DNA of 64,000 bases from Myrica gale (taxonomy: Eukaryota; Streptophyta; Magnoliopsida; Fagales; Myricaceae), in the NCBI GenBank assembly GCA_963930655.1, contig OZ005611.1, positions 22,803,001 through 22,867,000 on the forward strand, in the 5' to 3' direction. The position numbers were made by a program, and so were the translations under genes. Below, piece after piece: positions 1-11,442 of the stretch (positions within the stretch are counted from its first letter, which is position 1; each line of letters starts with the position of its first letter). The notes beneath the pieces were generated by a model. That model did not search any database and was not told the origin of the DNA. It saw nothing but the letters and a program-made list of their open reading frames with translations.

Positions 1-362
1 CTTGGGAGACTTGCGATCAAGTTCCCTCTGCCCGGGTGTGAGCCGGGGCAGAGTACTCAGGAGAAATGTGATCGAGTTGACCACTGCCCGGGTACGAGCC
101 GACGTAGGGTACTCGGGAGTGGAGACTTGCGCACTTGAACCGGCTAGGAGCAAAGTTATTTATGTATTCACCAAAAACACGAAACAAGAGAATCAAAATG
201 TCTCAAATAATAAAACAATTAGAAACCATCAAACAAACTACTGAAAATATTTCCGCAAGTGAGCGACGTTCCATGGATGGGGAGGCGCTTCTCGTGCGAG
301 TCTTAGAGGTGGTATATCCCTGACCGGGTGGTCTCCACCACTCTGTAAGGGCCTTCCCAATT
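1..362 (-). pseudogene. Degenerate Ty3-gypsy pol C-terminal end
   Basis: Read on the minus strand from about 362 down to 235, the sequence encodes NWEGPYRVVETT followed by SGIYHL, a stop, then DSHEKRL. This matches the conserved block just after the integrase of plant Ty3-gypsy polyproteins (usually PNWEGPYRV ... YxLED). The internal stop and the lack of a continuing frame mark it as a relic. Positions 4-143 hold a roughly 57-bp tandem repeat (CTGCCCGGGT, GAGCCG and GTACTC recur) on the 3' side of the pol tail. The relic is cut at 362/363 by a hAT-like element. Confidence 0.7.
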
Positions 363-979
363 TATGGGTGTGCAAATGTTCCGGTTCCGGCTTTCCGGTA
401 CCGGTTTCGGCCATTTCCGGTACCGGAACCGGATCCCATTTTAGGGAAATTTCGGAACCGGAAATTCCGGTTCTGGTATAATTTTTAAAAATTTCAAAAA
501 ATATTATAATTTTAATTTAGATTTTGTCTCTTTCAATTTGTATTTTTTATAAATGTTTAGTTGTTTACTTATTTGTATAGTTAATTGTTTGTTTAATAAT
601 TTTTTTGTAAATTTAATTTAGAGTTTATTTTGATAATATTTATTTTGTTTTGGAATTTAGTTGTTTAGTTGTAATTTTAATTTATAGTTTATTTTGACAT
701 GTTGAAATAGTGAAATATTGTTTTGAAATTTAGTTGTTTAATTGTAATTTTAATTTAGAGTTATTTGGCCCACAAAACACAACTTAAAAAAAATCCATTT
801 TTGGGTCAATGGGCCCAAACTAAATATATTTTTTAGGCCCATATAAGGAACTGAAATTTTCAGTTCCGATTCTGTTCTGGTTTATTCCGGAATGGAACCG
901 GAATAAAAAGTTTGGTTCTGATGGGTACCAGAACCGGAATGGCCAATTCTAGTTCCGTCCGTTCCGGTGCCCACCCTAA
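363..979. mobile_element. hAT-like non-autonomous element with 8-bp TSD
   Basis: The element is flanked by an exact 8-bp direct repeat, TCCCAATT, at 355-362 and 980-987. Its ends form an imperfect terminal inverted repeat: TATGGGTGTGCA on the left, and TTAGGGTGGGCA as the reverse complement of the right end. Both subterminal parts are rich in CCGGTTCCGG and GGAACCGG motifs in opposite orientations, and the interior is AT-rich without a coding frame. An 8-bp target duplication with GGGTG-type ends is characteristic of hAT transposons. It sits inside the gypsy pol relic: AATTGGGA, the duplicated target, is part of the NWEG codons. Confidence 0.75.
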
Positions 980-987
980 TCCCAATT

Positions 988-2353
988 GGCATGGAGTTTC
1001 CATTTAGCTATAACTTTTAGCGTAGAATGGAGTTACAAAACTTCAATTAAACATTTAAATTCAAAAGAGTTCAAGAGACGGATACGACTCTTCAATTAGT
1101 TCGGAGGAAAATAAACCAAAGCTTAAAAGAATTTCAATAAGATCAAAACCAATAAAAAGGCACAATCTGATGGTTGACAATAGATCATTGGTCCTATTCT
1201 TTAACAAAGAAATCTCCCCTGTAAAAGATTAAAAACGTATGCAAAAAAGGTTAATCTGTAACGTATAAAATCTTTCCTGCAAGCGATCTATGATATATCA
1301 GAAGAAAACTCACATTAGTCATAAAGGTGATAGAAATCCTCTACTGGTGATGAATCGAAACCAAAAACAAAGAACATCTTTCATGATAAGATCGTCAAAA
1401 TGATGATCTGAATTTTCTACCCACATGTTCCTAGATGACGATAGTAGCAAAGGATACAAGGAAATGGTTAAAAATCATTGTGGTGAACCTAAAAGTGTTT
1501 GAAGGTGGAGTTTTTTTAGAGTTCCCACAGACGGCTCCAACTGATGATGTCAAGAATTACCACAATGCTTGGACGCCAAGTAATCTTGTAAAAATCACAG
1601 TGGGGGGGGGGGTTGCCTTGGATCAAGTCTCTGGCGGCCAAGTTCAAGTTTGAAAGAGAAGGTGAGTATGCTAAAGACAGAATTGAGCCTCAACGTAATG
1701 CCTCTCTTTAATGAGGAGAATACCTGAGTTTTTATATATGTACCGCGTCGTAGTCCTGTTAGGAGACTACTTCTCAAGGTAGTAGAGTTTCAAACCAATC
1801 GTGAGACTGCCTTCTGAAGGAGTCAGGCTGTAGAGTTGTATTAGGAGAGTTTTGTCGGCCATTCGAGTTGCCAGGAGGAGTCCTTGGGTGGCTAGACTTT
1901 TATGTGAAATCGGATGCTAGACTCCTATGTGAGGTCGGATAGTCGAGACTGACCGACTTGCTAATGGGCCCGAGCCCAAATGGTCTGGTCTGAGGAGGGC
2001 CGAGTATTTCATGACTCATTAGATATCATTGTAGAACCTATGCTGCCAGAAACTTTATATGAACAACATTAAACGGTGAAAGATTCATTGTATCTATCTC
2101 TATATCGTGCAATTCAACAAACAAAAACTAGAGAACGCCTTTTTGTCCTTTTTATTCTCCTTGGTTTTTGCATAGAGAACCAAGCTTCACGAGATTGCCC
2201 CAGTCCTCAAGCCCTCCAACAGTCCAACACAAAATCATGCCCTTGACATCGTGGATGTTCTCTTAAATGATATAATTTATTTTCACATTTCATTGTTTTA
2301 TTTTGAACAGTGGGGGTTCTTCGGCGGATAGATGTTCAAGTTTTTCTCTTGTA
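988..2353. repeat. Repeat-derived intergenic DNA, LTR-like
   Basis: No gene is visible. From about 1430 to 2000 the composition is GC-richer than its surroundings, and there is a TATATATG box near 1733 followed by a long mixed stretch, as in plant LTRs. Homopolymer G lies at 1603-1612. I could not find a matching second LTR, a primer binding site or a polypurine tract, so the LTR reading is only a suggestion. Confidence 0.3.
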
Positions 2354-2743
2354 AAGATGTTCGTTTTACTTCGTTTGTAAAAGTATTATAGAATATAATA
2401 AAATTCAATAACTTTTGTAAAAAGAACATTCAAAATCTCAAAAATTCTAACACAAACATCAACTTTTGCACAATCTTCGACAACTTTTCACACTCCAACA
2501 CATTTTTTTAAAAAAATTATAATAAATATTCTCTCTCCATACTTTTTCACTTAACTTCAATATTTTTTTATTAAACGATTACATCAAATCATCTTTCTCT
2601 AAACATTTTTACAAACTCCAACAAAAATTAAATATTTTTAAAACTTTTACACAAAAACCTATAAAACTCTAATATACATAAATATTCACAGTTATATCAA
2701 AATCCTAAAAATCTTACCATTTTTTTACAAAACCAACATCCCC
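2354..2743 (-). mobile_element. ~390-bp MITE, inverted copy of the 44266 element
   Basis: This AT-rich segment aligns, as reverse complement, along its length with the element at 44266-44665. Shared blocks include AACATTCAAAATCTCAAAAA and CTCCAACA followed by AT-rich spacers, in the same order. Its ends, AGATGTTCGTTTTAC on the left and ACAAAACCAACATCCCC on the right, form an imperfect terminal inverted repeat. It has no coding capacity. The identification rests on the second copy and on the empty site found for that copy. Confidence 0.7.
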
Positions 2744-3503
2744 AGATCTCACAAACCAGGTTTCTTCGATTTCTGATAAGTTCCTTTTATTTATACTGGA
2801 AGTATCGCAAGCGGAGAGCAGAAATATTCCATCGACATGGAGAGGCATTTTGAGAACTGATGCTGCTAAAAATGATCTGAATCAACTGGTGAGGAGCATC
2901 GGAGGCTCACTCCATGGAAAATTCAGTTCACATGAGCTTGCAGTGCAGGTCCAACTAATGTAGGTCCGGTAACTCGAAGGAAGGCTTGGTAGCAGCCATC
3001 GCTTAATAATTGGACCAGATCATTTTTGGCAACATCAAGAACCATAGATCTACAAACAGCAATCACAGGCATCTTTAACAAGACAATTTTTGTAAGCTTA
3101 ATAATAACAAGGTCCAGCTATCGGATCCCGACAATTGACAGCCTGACTCCAACGAATGTCAATCTTTGTTAGTCGACAACTTTCAATAGATCGGGACGGA
3201 GTTTTCAGAAAACCCGTCGTCATAAGACGTCTAATGATGTTAGCGACACTTGCACCGGACGAAAACAAAGAAAGGAATTTGTGAAACCGAAACATGGTTT
3301 ATTGAAGATCTCTAGTATTTTTCCCAATATACGTTTACTCCTGTTCCCTTGCGAAATCCATCAATGCTTACACATTACACAATTCTTTAGTTCCTTGCAC
3401 ATTCCATTTTCCTCGTGGCAAATAATTCCTTACATACACCTTGCCAAACATATCTATCAATTAAGCCACAATATGGCAAATGCACAAGAGATACGCCTGA
3501 CAC
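2744..3503. other. Intergenic; downstream of SelK-like gene
   Basis: I see no gene here. The part nearest 3504 is expected to carry the 3' UTR of the minus-strand SelK-like gene. The reading frames present are short and show no recognisable domain. Confidence 0.4.
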
Positions 3504-6055
3504 TTAACCACAGCAAGAGCCGCAAGCAGGTAAAGAACCTGGGAGTTTAAAGAAACACATTTTTATGAGAAAATGGGGTAGCGACAGGAAAAACAAATTA
3601 GTGATCAAAATAAACAAGGGAGAGTATAAACTTACTATGATCAGCCCCTCGTACACTATCAAGTCCACGAACATTGTCGAGTCCACGAGGACGTCCGCCT
3701 GGACCACCACCATATGGTCCCCCAGGACCTCCAGGTCCACCACCATCCCATTTCTTGCCAGCACCAGATCCTTTTCTGTAAGCATCTGATTTCTCCATCT
3801 GAGGCATCCAAGCATTGAAAACATAAGCTTCTAATAAATTCAGGACGCATTTGACAACACTGAGCTAGAATATATGATTAAAAAGTAGAGTGGGGAATAG
3901 AAGGATCACCGAAAACATAGTTGCAAAAAACACTCTTATGAAGTTAACAATAGCCCAGAAGAAGTCGGTGATAGTCCTGAGCCGCCATATGGAACGCTTG
4001 GACTTCACAACACCTGAACAAGTGTGTATGAAATGCATTATGCAACAAATATTGGTAATTTTATATAGGAATTTTAGCACCTCATCATCAACTTTTGGAA
4101 CAAAAATAAGAAGTCATAGAGGATCCAAACATCCCAAATCCAACCACCCCCATGTGGGGGGCAAAAAAACAAAAATCACTGGTTGTACTTTAAACGTGTT
4201 AGACCATTACATGGAGGCACACAATTCAAGACAATAACCAAGTGAAAAAGAGCATATCAACAAGAACAACCTTTTCACTGAATGGTGCTTTGTTTGAGAC
4301 AACATTTATTGGCTTCAAATCCTCTCTTATGATACCTTAGCCGGAGAACAATTTCATCTGTTACATGATATGACTTCATCACCTTTTATACAATACCACA
4401 TTGCAAAGTACAAAACCCAATCCTCAAGTAATTCCACGCACATCACATCTAAAGGTATCAAATTTACAATTTAAACCAATGCCAGTGTACTTTTAAGATA
4501 AAATATAAACTTCACTTAGACCGACTCAAAGGTATATAGGATAGGAAGAAATCAAAGATAAAATGATCAAAAATCCAATCAAGATTAAAATTCATAGGGC
4601 ATGCATTAAGTACTATTAAAAAACTTCATCAAGTTAGGCAGCCTGTATCAAGCATTTTAAAAATAAACGTCATAAGGATTCATTATCAAACTTTTTGTTA
4701 GAGAACAACGTATGAAAACCAATACACAAAAACAAAGTCCTAAAATAGTCTCAGCCGATGTCACATTCGACCACCAACCTGCTTCACATCCTTTTGAAAG
4801 TTTCTATATATAAGCAACAACTCAATGTTCTAATCAATCATGACAGGGGCAGTTAAGATACGTAAACTAAATCAATGGTACCAAATGTTGAAAGTTATTG
4901 GGACCCATAAAACAAAACGAACGAAAAGACCAAATATACAAAAATCACTACATTGTAATCCTACTTTCAATAGTCATCACTTCTAAATGTGAACAAGGCC
5001 CAACGTCAGAAGATCAGAACAGAGAGAAAAGGCCAAAGATAAAAGAGACTAAGAAAAAGGTTATCTTTTGATAAAAAAAGTGTTATTTTAGGGGGGCGTT
5101 TGTCTCCAGAAATTTCCACCCCTCAAAATTTTCAAACAATCATAAAATAATCCCTCTCTCCTCATTAAATTATAAAATAATATTATACCATTCAATTAAA
5201 TCTTCTCTCACCTCACTTTTCCATAAAATATCTATACTTTTCACAAACCCCAATACCCAAAATTTCCACAAACAAACACCCCCTAGATGGACAGAAAACC
5301 ACTGTCGGCTTGTCAATAAGCTGTCAATTTTCTAGTTATTCCCAACTTAGCTTAGATTCTCATTTTGAGAGGTGGCCATCCAGAGCCTTCCAATTAAAAC
5401 AATTAAAACGTGTCTCCACAAGGCCAACATAATAACAGATTCTTGGAGCTTGGCTGTGGCTTAAAACACACTCAACCCAGCTTGCTCTGTCAAGATTGAC
5501 ATCAATGACATGCTTAACTCATAAGTACTAGAAAACCATAGGTAACCCAACACCGAACCACGCAATCATTCATCTTAGACACATTCATCAACTCAGTTCA
5601 TCTTTATACAAGCTCTTAAAGAACAAGTTCAGCCCCTTTCATTCTAAGAAATGACAGCTCATTAACAAGTCCAGTAGAGGAAAATTTCGAAAATTTTGCC
5701 CTATTCCTTATCACAATTAGAATAGCCCTGATAATACATGTAATTTACAATCCACAATTGTATTTATACATGCGTATATAACAATCCACAAATCAGCGTT
5801 CATTGTAATTGAACGAAACAAAAACCGTTGCAAAGGCGTAACGATACAACTTAGTCAAACTACCAAAGCCATAGTTTTATATCAAACCAATAAATAAAAG
5901 CTCTAATCTCCTAAATTGTAACGAACCCAACGAACGATCTGAGAAGCGAACGCGTAAACCCTAAATTCTCATACCAATCAAATTCATAGCTTAAACATAG
6001 ACTAATCAGAGGGTAAGAGAAAAGGAGGAAGCTCACCGCGTTCAACGTAAGCCAT
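3504..6055 (-). CDS. Selenoprotein K-like (Cys form) small ER membrane protein
   Basis: Four exons join cleanly on the minus strand: 6055-6037, 4013-3910, 3798-3636 and 3538-3504, all GT-AG and all phase-consistent, giving 106 residues. The protein starts MAYVERGVVKSKRSIWRL, has one hydrophobic segment at about residues 21-41 (TDFFWAIVNFIRVFFATMF), then a Gly/Pro-rich tail with GGGPGGPGG and GGRPRG, and ends PACGSCCG. This is the layout of the SelK/SelG family: short N-terminus, single membrane helix, glycine-rich cytosolic tail. Animal SelK carries selenocysteine near the C-terminus; this plant form has cysteines instead and a normal TAA stop. By family it belongs in the ER membrane, with roles in ER stress and protein turnover known from animals; the plant role is inferred. 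Intron 1 (4014-6036) is about 2 kb and holds a MITE at 5092-5283. Confidence 0.88.
5092..5283. mobile_element. Short AT-rich MITE in SelK-like intron 1
   Basis: The ends are GGGGGGCGTTTGT and ACAAACAAACACCCCC, an inverted pair, each next to TA. Inside each end lie CCTCAAAATTTTC and CCCAAAATTTCC, with AT-rich sequence between them. It belongs to a group of about 160-250-bp elements in this window that share G-rich termini, a GTTTG core and subterminal AAAATTTT. Confidence 0.6.
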
Positions 6056-6075
6056 GAGAGAGAGAGAGAGAGAGA
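6056..6075. repeat. (AG)n / (CT)n microsatellite abutting the SelK-like start codon
   Basis: About ten AG units lie directly upstream of the minus-strand ATG, so the transcript would read (CU)n immediately before AUG. Pyrimidine-rich 5' leaders are common in plants. This one leaves no spacer between the repeat and the start codon. Confidence 0.8.
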
Positions 6076-6602
6076 TTCCAATTTCCAGGGTCTTCCTGAG
6101 TCGTTTTCTTCGAACCCAAATTGATCAATTTGTAGTGGTAAACTTTTAAAGGCCCACTCAATTATATTAAAGCGAGAGATGTTGTGACGACCGACTTTGT
6201 TGTATTTTTTACGAGAGAACACGCGTTCTCGCGGGTTTAATTGGTCAGCGCATAACTCTTCCAATGCTTTACTGCACGTGTCATGTTTTGAGTGGATTAG
6301 GATGAAATGCATACGTAGCATTGTTTTCGGTTTTTTTTTTGCAGGCTTTTTTTTCTATCTAACGGTATAAATAGAATTACATCCGTAATTGTCGAGGCAT
6401 AACGGAATCAGAAATCCGTGCTTTCCACTTTGTCCAGTTTTAGCTGCATCCGACTCGCACATGGGCTTGGGCCAACCCCTATATCCCTCCTGATAGAAGG
6501 ATTGGGCTTCCGTTTCAGCGACATCCGACCTATAAATGGGCCTAACGCCTGCTTGTTTTCGAGTATCTTTCCTATCTCACACGTGTAGCCGTTTGAGACC
6601 GA

Positions 6603-6799
6603 GGGTGCGTTTGCACCACAAATGTCACAAAATATTTCACCAACTCACAATAAAATACTACAATATAATCTCTCTCTTTCTCATAAAAAATATAAAAAAT
6701 TACAAAAAATATAAAAAATTACCTCTCTCTTCACTTTTTCACTAAACTCAATACCAACATTAAACCCAATACCAATTTTTTTTTAACACAAACATAACC
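6603..6799. mobile_element. Short AT-rich MITE upstream of SelK-like gene
   Basis: The left end AGGGTGCGTTTGCACC and the right end AACACAAACATAACCT are imperfect inverted repeats around an AT-rich, CT-rich interior. The structure is like the element at 5092-5283. No coding potential is seen. Confidence 0.5.
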
Positions 6800-8340
6800 T
6801 GATTCAGACATAACAGTTTTAAGTTCCATTCTCTCTTAAATTAATTTCGTACTTTTAGTGAAAAATTGGTAGGTGGTAAATTCTTACGCTGATATTTGAA
6901 AATTTACATGTACATTTGTGTGATTTAAACGCACGCGATCTTAAATTGGATTCTCTCTAAAATAAAATTGGTGACTTTAATGAAAAATTCGTGGATGGTC
7001 AATTGTTACACTAGTCTCTCGATATACATGTACATTAGGTAGGCTAGTACCAATAATCTCACTCTTACCAAATTCCCTAACTCCTAAGTAAGTTTCCTAA
7101 ACATTTAAAAAGAACAAAAAAAAAACCTACTTGTAATATGCAAATTTTTTAAGATCGAGATCTTCTATAATTTTCATCTTGAATTATATGGTATAATTCA
7201 GAGATGTATAGATATAATAACTGAACATTATTGTAGAGTTTATGCTACCTCAAATTTCACGTGAACAAATATAGACAACATTAAGGATTAAATACATTTT
7301 CTACCATCTAACTATAGGGTCTTGACACTTTGGGGGTCGTGATACTTTGTATCATAGTCTATTTTTTTTCATATTACACCGATCAACTATTGATTTTAGA
7401 CACTTTGCACCATCTTTTAAAAAATTTATTAATTTGGACGTAAAATAATTTTTTGATGTTTGAAATGACAATTTTATCCTATGTTTTTTGTTGGCAGCCA
7501 CCATTTTATGACAGTGTGTTTGACATTTCAAAATTTTAATAATATTTTATTTTTATCAATTACACTTCAAAATTTTAGTTTTTAATTTTATCACTCATTC
7601 ACTAATTCCAATAATACTTCTATTTTAATACCAATACAAAATTTTGATAAAATTTTAAAACCAAACGCATGTGAGTAAAATTGTAATTTTCGGAATTAAA
7701 GAATAAATTTCTAATTAAATTGATGAATTTTTTTAATAAAAAGTACAAAATATTTAAAATTAATAATTATTTAGTGTAATATAATAAAAATAATTTAACA
7801 AAATATAAAGTACCAAAATTTCTAAAATATATTAATCCCAAACATTAAATAAGTAGAATTAGGTACTGTGTGCATATCTCCCATTATACCCTTTAATCAG
7901 AAAAGGGAACAGAAATATCCTGATCCAATTTTCTGCCTGGCCCCACTGACGTCTCTTCTCTTCTCCGGTGAACATCTTTTTACATCTTATGACCCCCCTC
8001 TTGCCAACTTCGAAGCAACCCAACGGGTCAGACATATCAAATCCACGTAGGATTGAGTGAATGAAAGTTTGTCGATCCCCGTTTCAGTCAGTCCGTTTCC
8101 AGTCCCTGAACTTTTCTTGAGGCCTCTCTTTCTTACCAGGGATCACTCCCCTGGGAACTGCAGCGCTGTAATTCGCACCATTTTGAGTTTTGACTGAAAC
8201 TGAAGCCTTCAGTGTCATTTGTTGAATGGTAGCTAGATGAGCCTTGAAAAAAGAAACAGAAAGAGTGTTAGATGAAATGGAACCAGAAGCCTCACGTTTT
8301 TTGCTGGTGAACCTAGCTACCATTCCAAACACTACCGCAG
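6800..8340. repeat. Intergenic, AT-rich repeat relics upstream of FLS
   Basis: From about 7270 to 7500 the sequence alternates phrases such as GACACTTTG and CATATTACACC that recur near 28600 and 32170, so it is a dispersed non-coding repeat. At 7513-7672 the ends GTGTGTTTGACATTTC and AAACCAAACGCATGTG, with subterminal AAAATTTTA on both sides, suggest another short MITE. Two short open frames (7868-8050 plus, 8084-8332 minus) have no recognised domain. Confidence 0.45.
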
Positions 8341-8358
8341 CCCACGACTAGACTTTTG

Positions 8359-8366
8359 TTATATAT
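8359..8366 (+). promoter_or_regulatory. Putative TATA box of FLS
   Basis: TTATATAT lies about 100 bp upstream of the FLS start codon, in the range expected for a TATA box with a 5' leader of roughly 70 bases. Its use is inferred from position only. Confidence 0.4.
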
Positions 8367-8425
8367 GCCCAAACATGCACCGTCTTGTCACTTGTGGAAT
8401 AGACTAAAAGCAGCCTAAAAGGACC

Positions 8426-8445
8426 TTACGTCGTACACGTAACGT
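8426..8445 (+). promoter_or_regulatory. Cluster of three ACGT cores before FLS start
   Basis: ACGT occurs at 8428-8431, 8437-8440 and 8442-8445, within 18 bp and ending 18 bp before the ATG. ACGT is the core bound by plant bZIP factors such as HY5, which is known to act on flavonol genes in Arabidopsis. The cluster probably lies in the 5' leader, so a regulatory role is an inference. Confidence 0.35.
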
Positions 8446-8463
8446 AAAAAAAAAAGTAGAGAC

Positions 8464-11442
8464 ATGGGAGTAGAGAGAGTGCAGGCCTTGGCAATCGGTG
8501 GGCTCAAAGAGCTGCCACAGCAATTTATCCGTCCTGCTCACGAGCGGCCCGAGAATAGCAAGGCTGTGGAGGGGGTCACTGTGCCCGTCATCTCCTTATC
8601 TCTGCCACATGATGTGCTCGTTGAGCAAGTGGCCGAGGCGTGTCGCGAGTGGGGATTCTTCCTCGTCACCGACCACGGCATATCCCCGTCGTTGATCCAG
8701 CGGTTGCAAGAGGTTGGCCAGGAGTTCTTTGAGCTTCCGCAAGGAGAAAAGGAGTCCTATGCAAATGACGCAGCCTGTGGAAAGTTCGAAGGGTATGGGA
8801 CCAGGATGACCAAGAACCATGATCAGAAGGTTGAGTGGGTCGACTATTTCTTCCATCTCATGGCTCCTGCTTCTAAGGTTGATTACGCTGTGTGGCCCAA
8901 AAACCCTCCTGCTTACAGGTATATAGAAAGACGTACATCTTTACGTGAACAATCACGCACAAGAATTTTTGTTGCCATCCACCTTAATCCTTATAAACAA
9001 CTAGCAGGGTTGGAAGATCGAGATGTAAGAGGGAACTTCAAGGGTTAATTTAGTTTATTGTTTTATTACGCCCTAAAGTTATTTTTGTCTTCTGTCGTTT
9101 GGACTTTCGCCTACAAATTCCATCTGTCTTTCCCTCCTTTTTTTGTTTTTTATCAACTTTCTGTCATCTTTTGCTTTATTTATCAACTTCTGTTTTCTGA
9201 CATTAGAGCAGTACTCCTTTTTTCATTAGAACAGTACTCATGTATAGATTTATCTGTCGCTTTGATGATGTCCGGTCTTTAAACTTGAAGTTATATTCTT
9301 CTGGGATTGCATAAACTTGAAGGCTAAGAATATAACGTGTCAAAGTTTTGATAGCTTAGCCTCAAGGATCACTATAGAAGAGAAAATGATTGGAAAGGCC
9401 GGTAAAATATTTATTTCCCAAATACGAACTGTTTTGGAGAGAAAAGAAGAGATACGATTGAGAGCAAAAATTCTATCACCTCTCAAAATTCTTACCATAA
9501 ATAGAGTTTTAAAAAAAATTATTAAAAAATTATTTATTTATTTTAAATAAATATAAAAAGTTTATTCAAATTATTTCTCTTTTTATTATTTTTTTACTAA
9601 TTCAAAATTTTATAATTAATGCGAAATTTTATAAATTTATTTACTATCGCATTCAGTGTTGCATACGATTGTATTGAAATATGTTATTGGTGCGATTTAA
9701 CAGGAAAATTATAAATTTATATATATTCAACTGGGGATGACAAGTAGAGACACCTAGGAATAGACAGATTCAACTATTCATTTTATAGTACAATTAACTT
9801 ACGTGTCAGGGATTATGTAATGCATTAATAGTGTTTGTGTAAAGTAAAATTTTAGGGTAAAATTTTAGGGTGTGAAAAAGTGAGGAGAGAGAATGAAAAA
9901 GTGAAAAAATTAGTAAAAAGTGTAAAAAAGTTAGATAAAAAGTAAGGAGAGAATAAAAAAGTAAGTGAAAAAGTAAAAAAGTTGGTAAAAAGTAAAAAAG
10001 TTAGAAAAATGAAGGATAGAGAATGAGAATGTAATGATGTTAAAATTTTAAATTAAAATTTTATGTTGACAAGCACTATTTAAATATCTCTCTTGCCTCT
10101 GATATTTTCAATGCCAGCTGTTACAGGGTTTTTGTTGTTTTGTTATCCAACTCCAGTTTTGACAGTGATCTTGTCCTTGTTGGTTGGTAACTAGCTGCCG
10201 ACATTGAAAAGGATCATAGCCCTCAAAACAGGGGATCCGGCTAGGTATTGCAGACGGTCGGAGAGAGAATGACACGTGCGTGTGGTATCACGGTGGGACC
10301 ACCTGCGATATTCTAGGAATAGTAGAGGATCCTGGTACAAAACCTCAAAAACAAGGAATAGAAAAGCAAAGCAAATTACACAGTTTATAATTAGAAATGT
10401 TTTGCTTTGCTTGGGGAAAAGCAAAGATCTTTGCTTGGGAAAAAAAAAATAGAAATGTTTTCTACACTGATAAAGCATATGTACTAATCTCCTCAGGCAG
10501 TGCTTTGGTCCTTTCCATTGCATTGACATAGGATCAAGCAATCCAACTATCCCTTCTCTCCACTCTCATGGTTTCCTAGCTAGGTCCCTTCTCCTAAAAC
10601 AGTTTATAATTAAATATAGCATCTTTGCCTTTCAGTTCTCTCTTGATGTTTGGTTGCCTTTTAAGCTTCTTTTTGCTGTCTTTAGTTTCTGCAAGATGTG
10701 CTGCAGCGTGTGGTGGTTTGCTGGAGATTCTAACTTGTATAATGTTCACTTAACCCAGGGAAGTCACAGAAGAATATAACAAAGAAATGGTGAGAATAAC
10801 AGACGACCTATTGCAGCTTCTCTCAGAGGGGCTAGGTTTGGAAGGGAAGGTTTTGAAGTCCACTCTAAGAGGTGAAGAAATAGAACTGGAGATGAAGATA
10901 AACATGTATCCACCTTGCCCGCAACCGGAACTGGCTCTAGGAGTTGAACCACATACTGACATGTCTGCACTCACGTTGCTTGTTCCCAACGACGTTCCAG
11001 GCCTTCAAGTATCCAACGACGACAAATGGTTTGCTGTCGATTACTTTCCAAATGCACTTTTCGTACATGTTGGCGACCAGCTTGAGGTACATAAATAGTC
11101 ATCTTCAACAAATAACACTGCATATTTCTATCATCCAAGCTGCTAATATAAGCAAGCCAAGTAATAGTTATAACTTTAGGGACAACAAAATATGTGTTGA
11201 GTGGCCAATCTATGGGAATTTTGTTTCAGGTGCTGAGCAACGGGAAGTACAAGAGCGTTCTTCACAGGAGTTTGGTGAACAAGGAACGCACACGCATGTC
11301 ATGGGCAGTGTTTGTAGTGCCCCCGCTGGAGGCCACGATTGGGCCACTTGCAGAGCTTGTGGATGATCAGAACCCGGCCAAATATTCGACCAAGACTTAT
11401 GCCGAGTATCGACACCGCAAATTCAATAAGCTCCCACAGTGA
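8464..11442 (+). CDS. FLS: Flavonol synthase-type 2-oxoglutarate/Fe(II) dioxygenase
   Basis: Three exons, 8464-8918, 10759-11086 and 11230-11442, join in phase to 331 residues, the usual FLS length (about 335). The enzyme would oxidise dihydroflavonols to flavonols in the cytosol, using 2-oxoglutarate, O2 and Fe(II). The N-terminal DIOX_N part begins near residue 40 (VPVISLSL); the 2OG-FeII_Oxy domain is in exons 2-3. The iron ligands are H217, D219 (EPHTDMSAL) and H273 (VLHRSL); the 2-oxoglutarate pair is R283-x-S285 (RMSW). FLS-type motifs CPQPELAL and SALTLLVP are present, as is the N-terminal FIRPAHERPE resembling the FLS motif PxxxIRxxxEQP. Anthocyanidin synthase is the nearest alternative. 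Intron 1 is 1840 bp and carries a MITE; if it were retained, the frame would stop at 9048. The two-intron layout matches other FLS genes. Confidence 0.92.
9831..10078. mobile_element. Short AT-rich MITE in FLS intron 1
   Basis: Left end GTGTTTGTGTAAAG is followed by TAAAATTTTAGG; right end TTGACAAGCAC is preceded by TTAAAATTTTA. The interior is made of repeated GTGAAAAAGT-like phrases (AGTAAAAAAGTTAG occurs several times). It lies wholly within the first FLS intron and away from the splice sites. Confidence 0.55.

Noticed and set aside
1603-1612. G homopolymer as a functional signal
   Set aside because: It is a single isolated run in repeat-derived DNA with no partner tracts for a G-quadruplex.
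8084-8332. Minus-strand frame of 82 codons upstream of FLS
   Set aside because: There is no recognised motif, no splice partners and no promoter signs. It overlaps the expected FLS promoter.
9058-9550. Open frames inside FLS intron 1
   Set aside because: Hydrophobic, AT-rich translations without conserved motifs, within a clearly defined intron.
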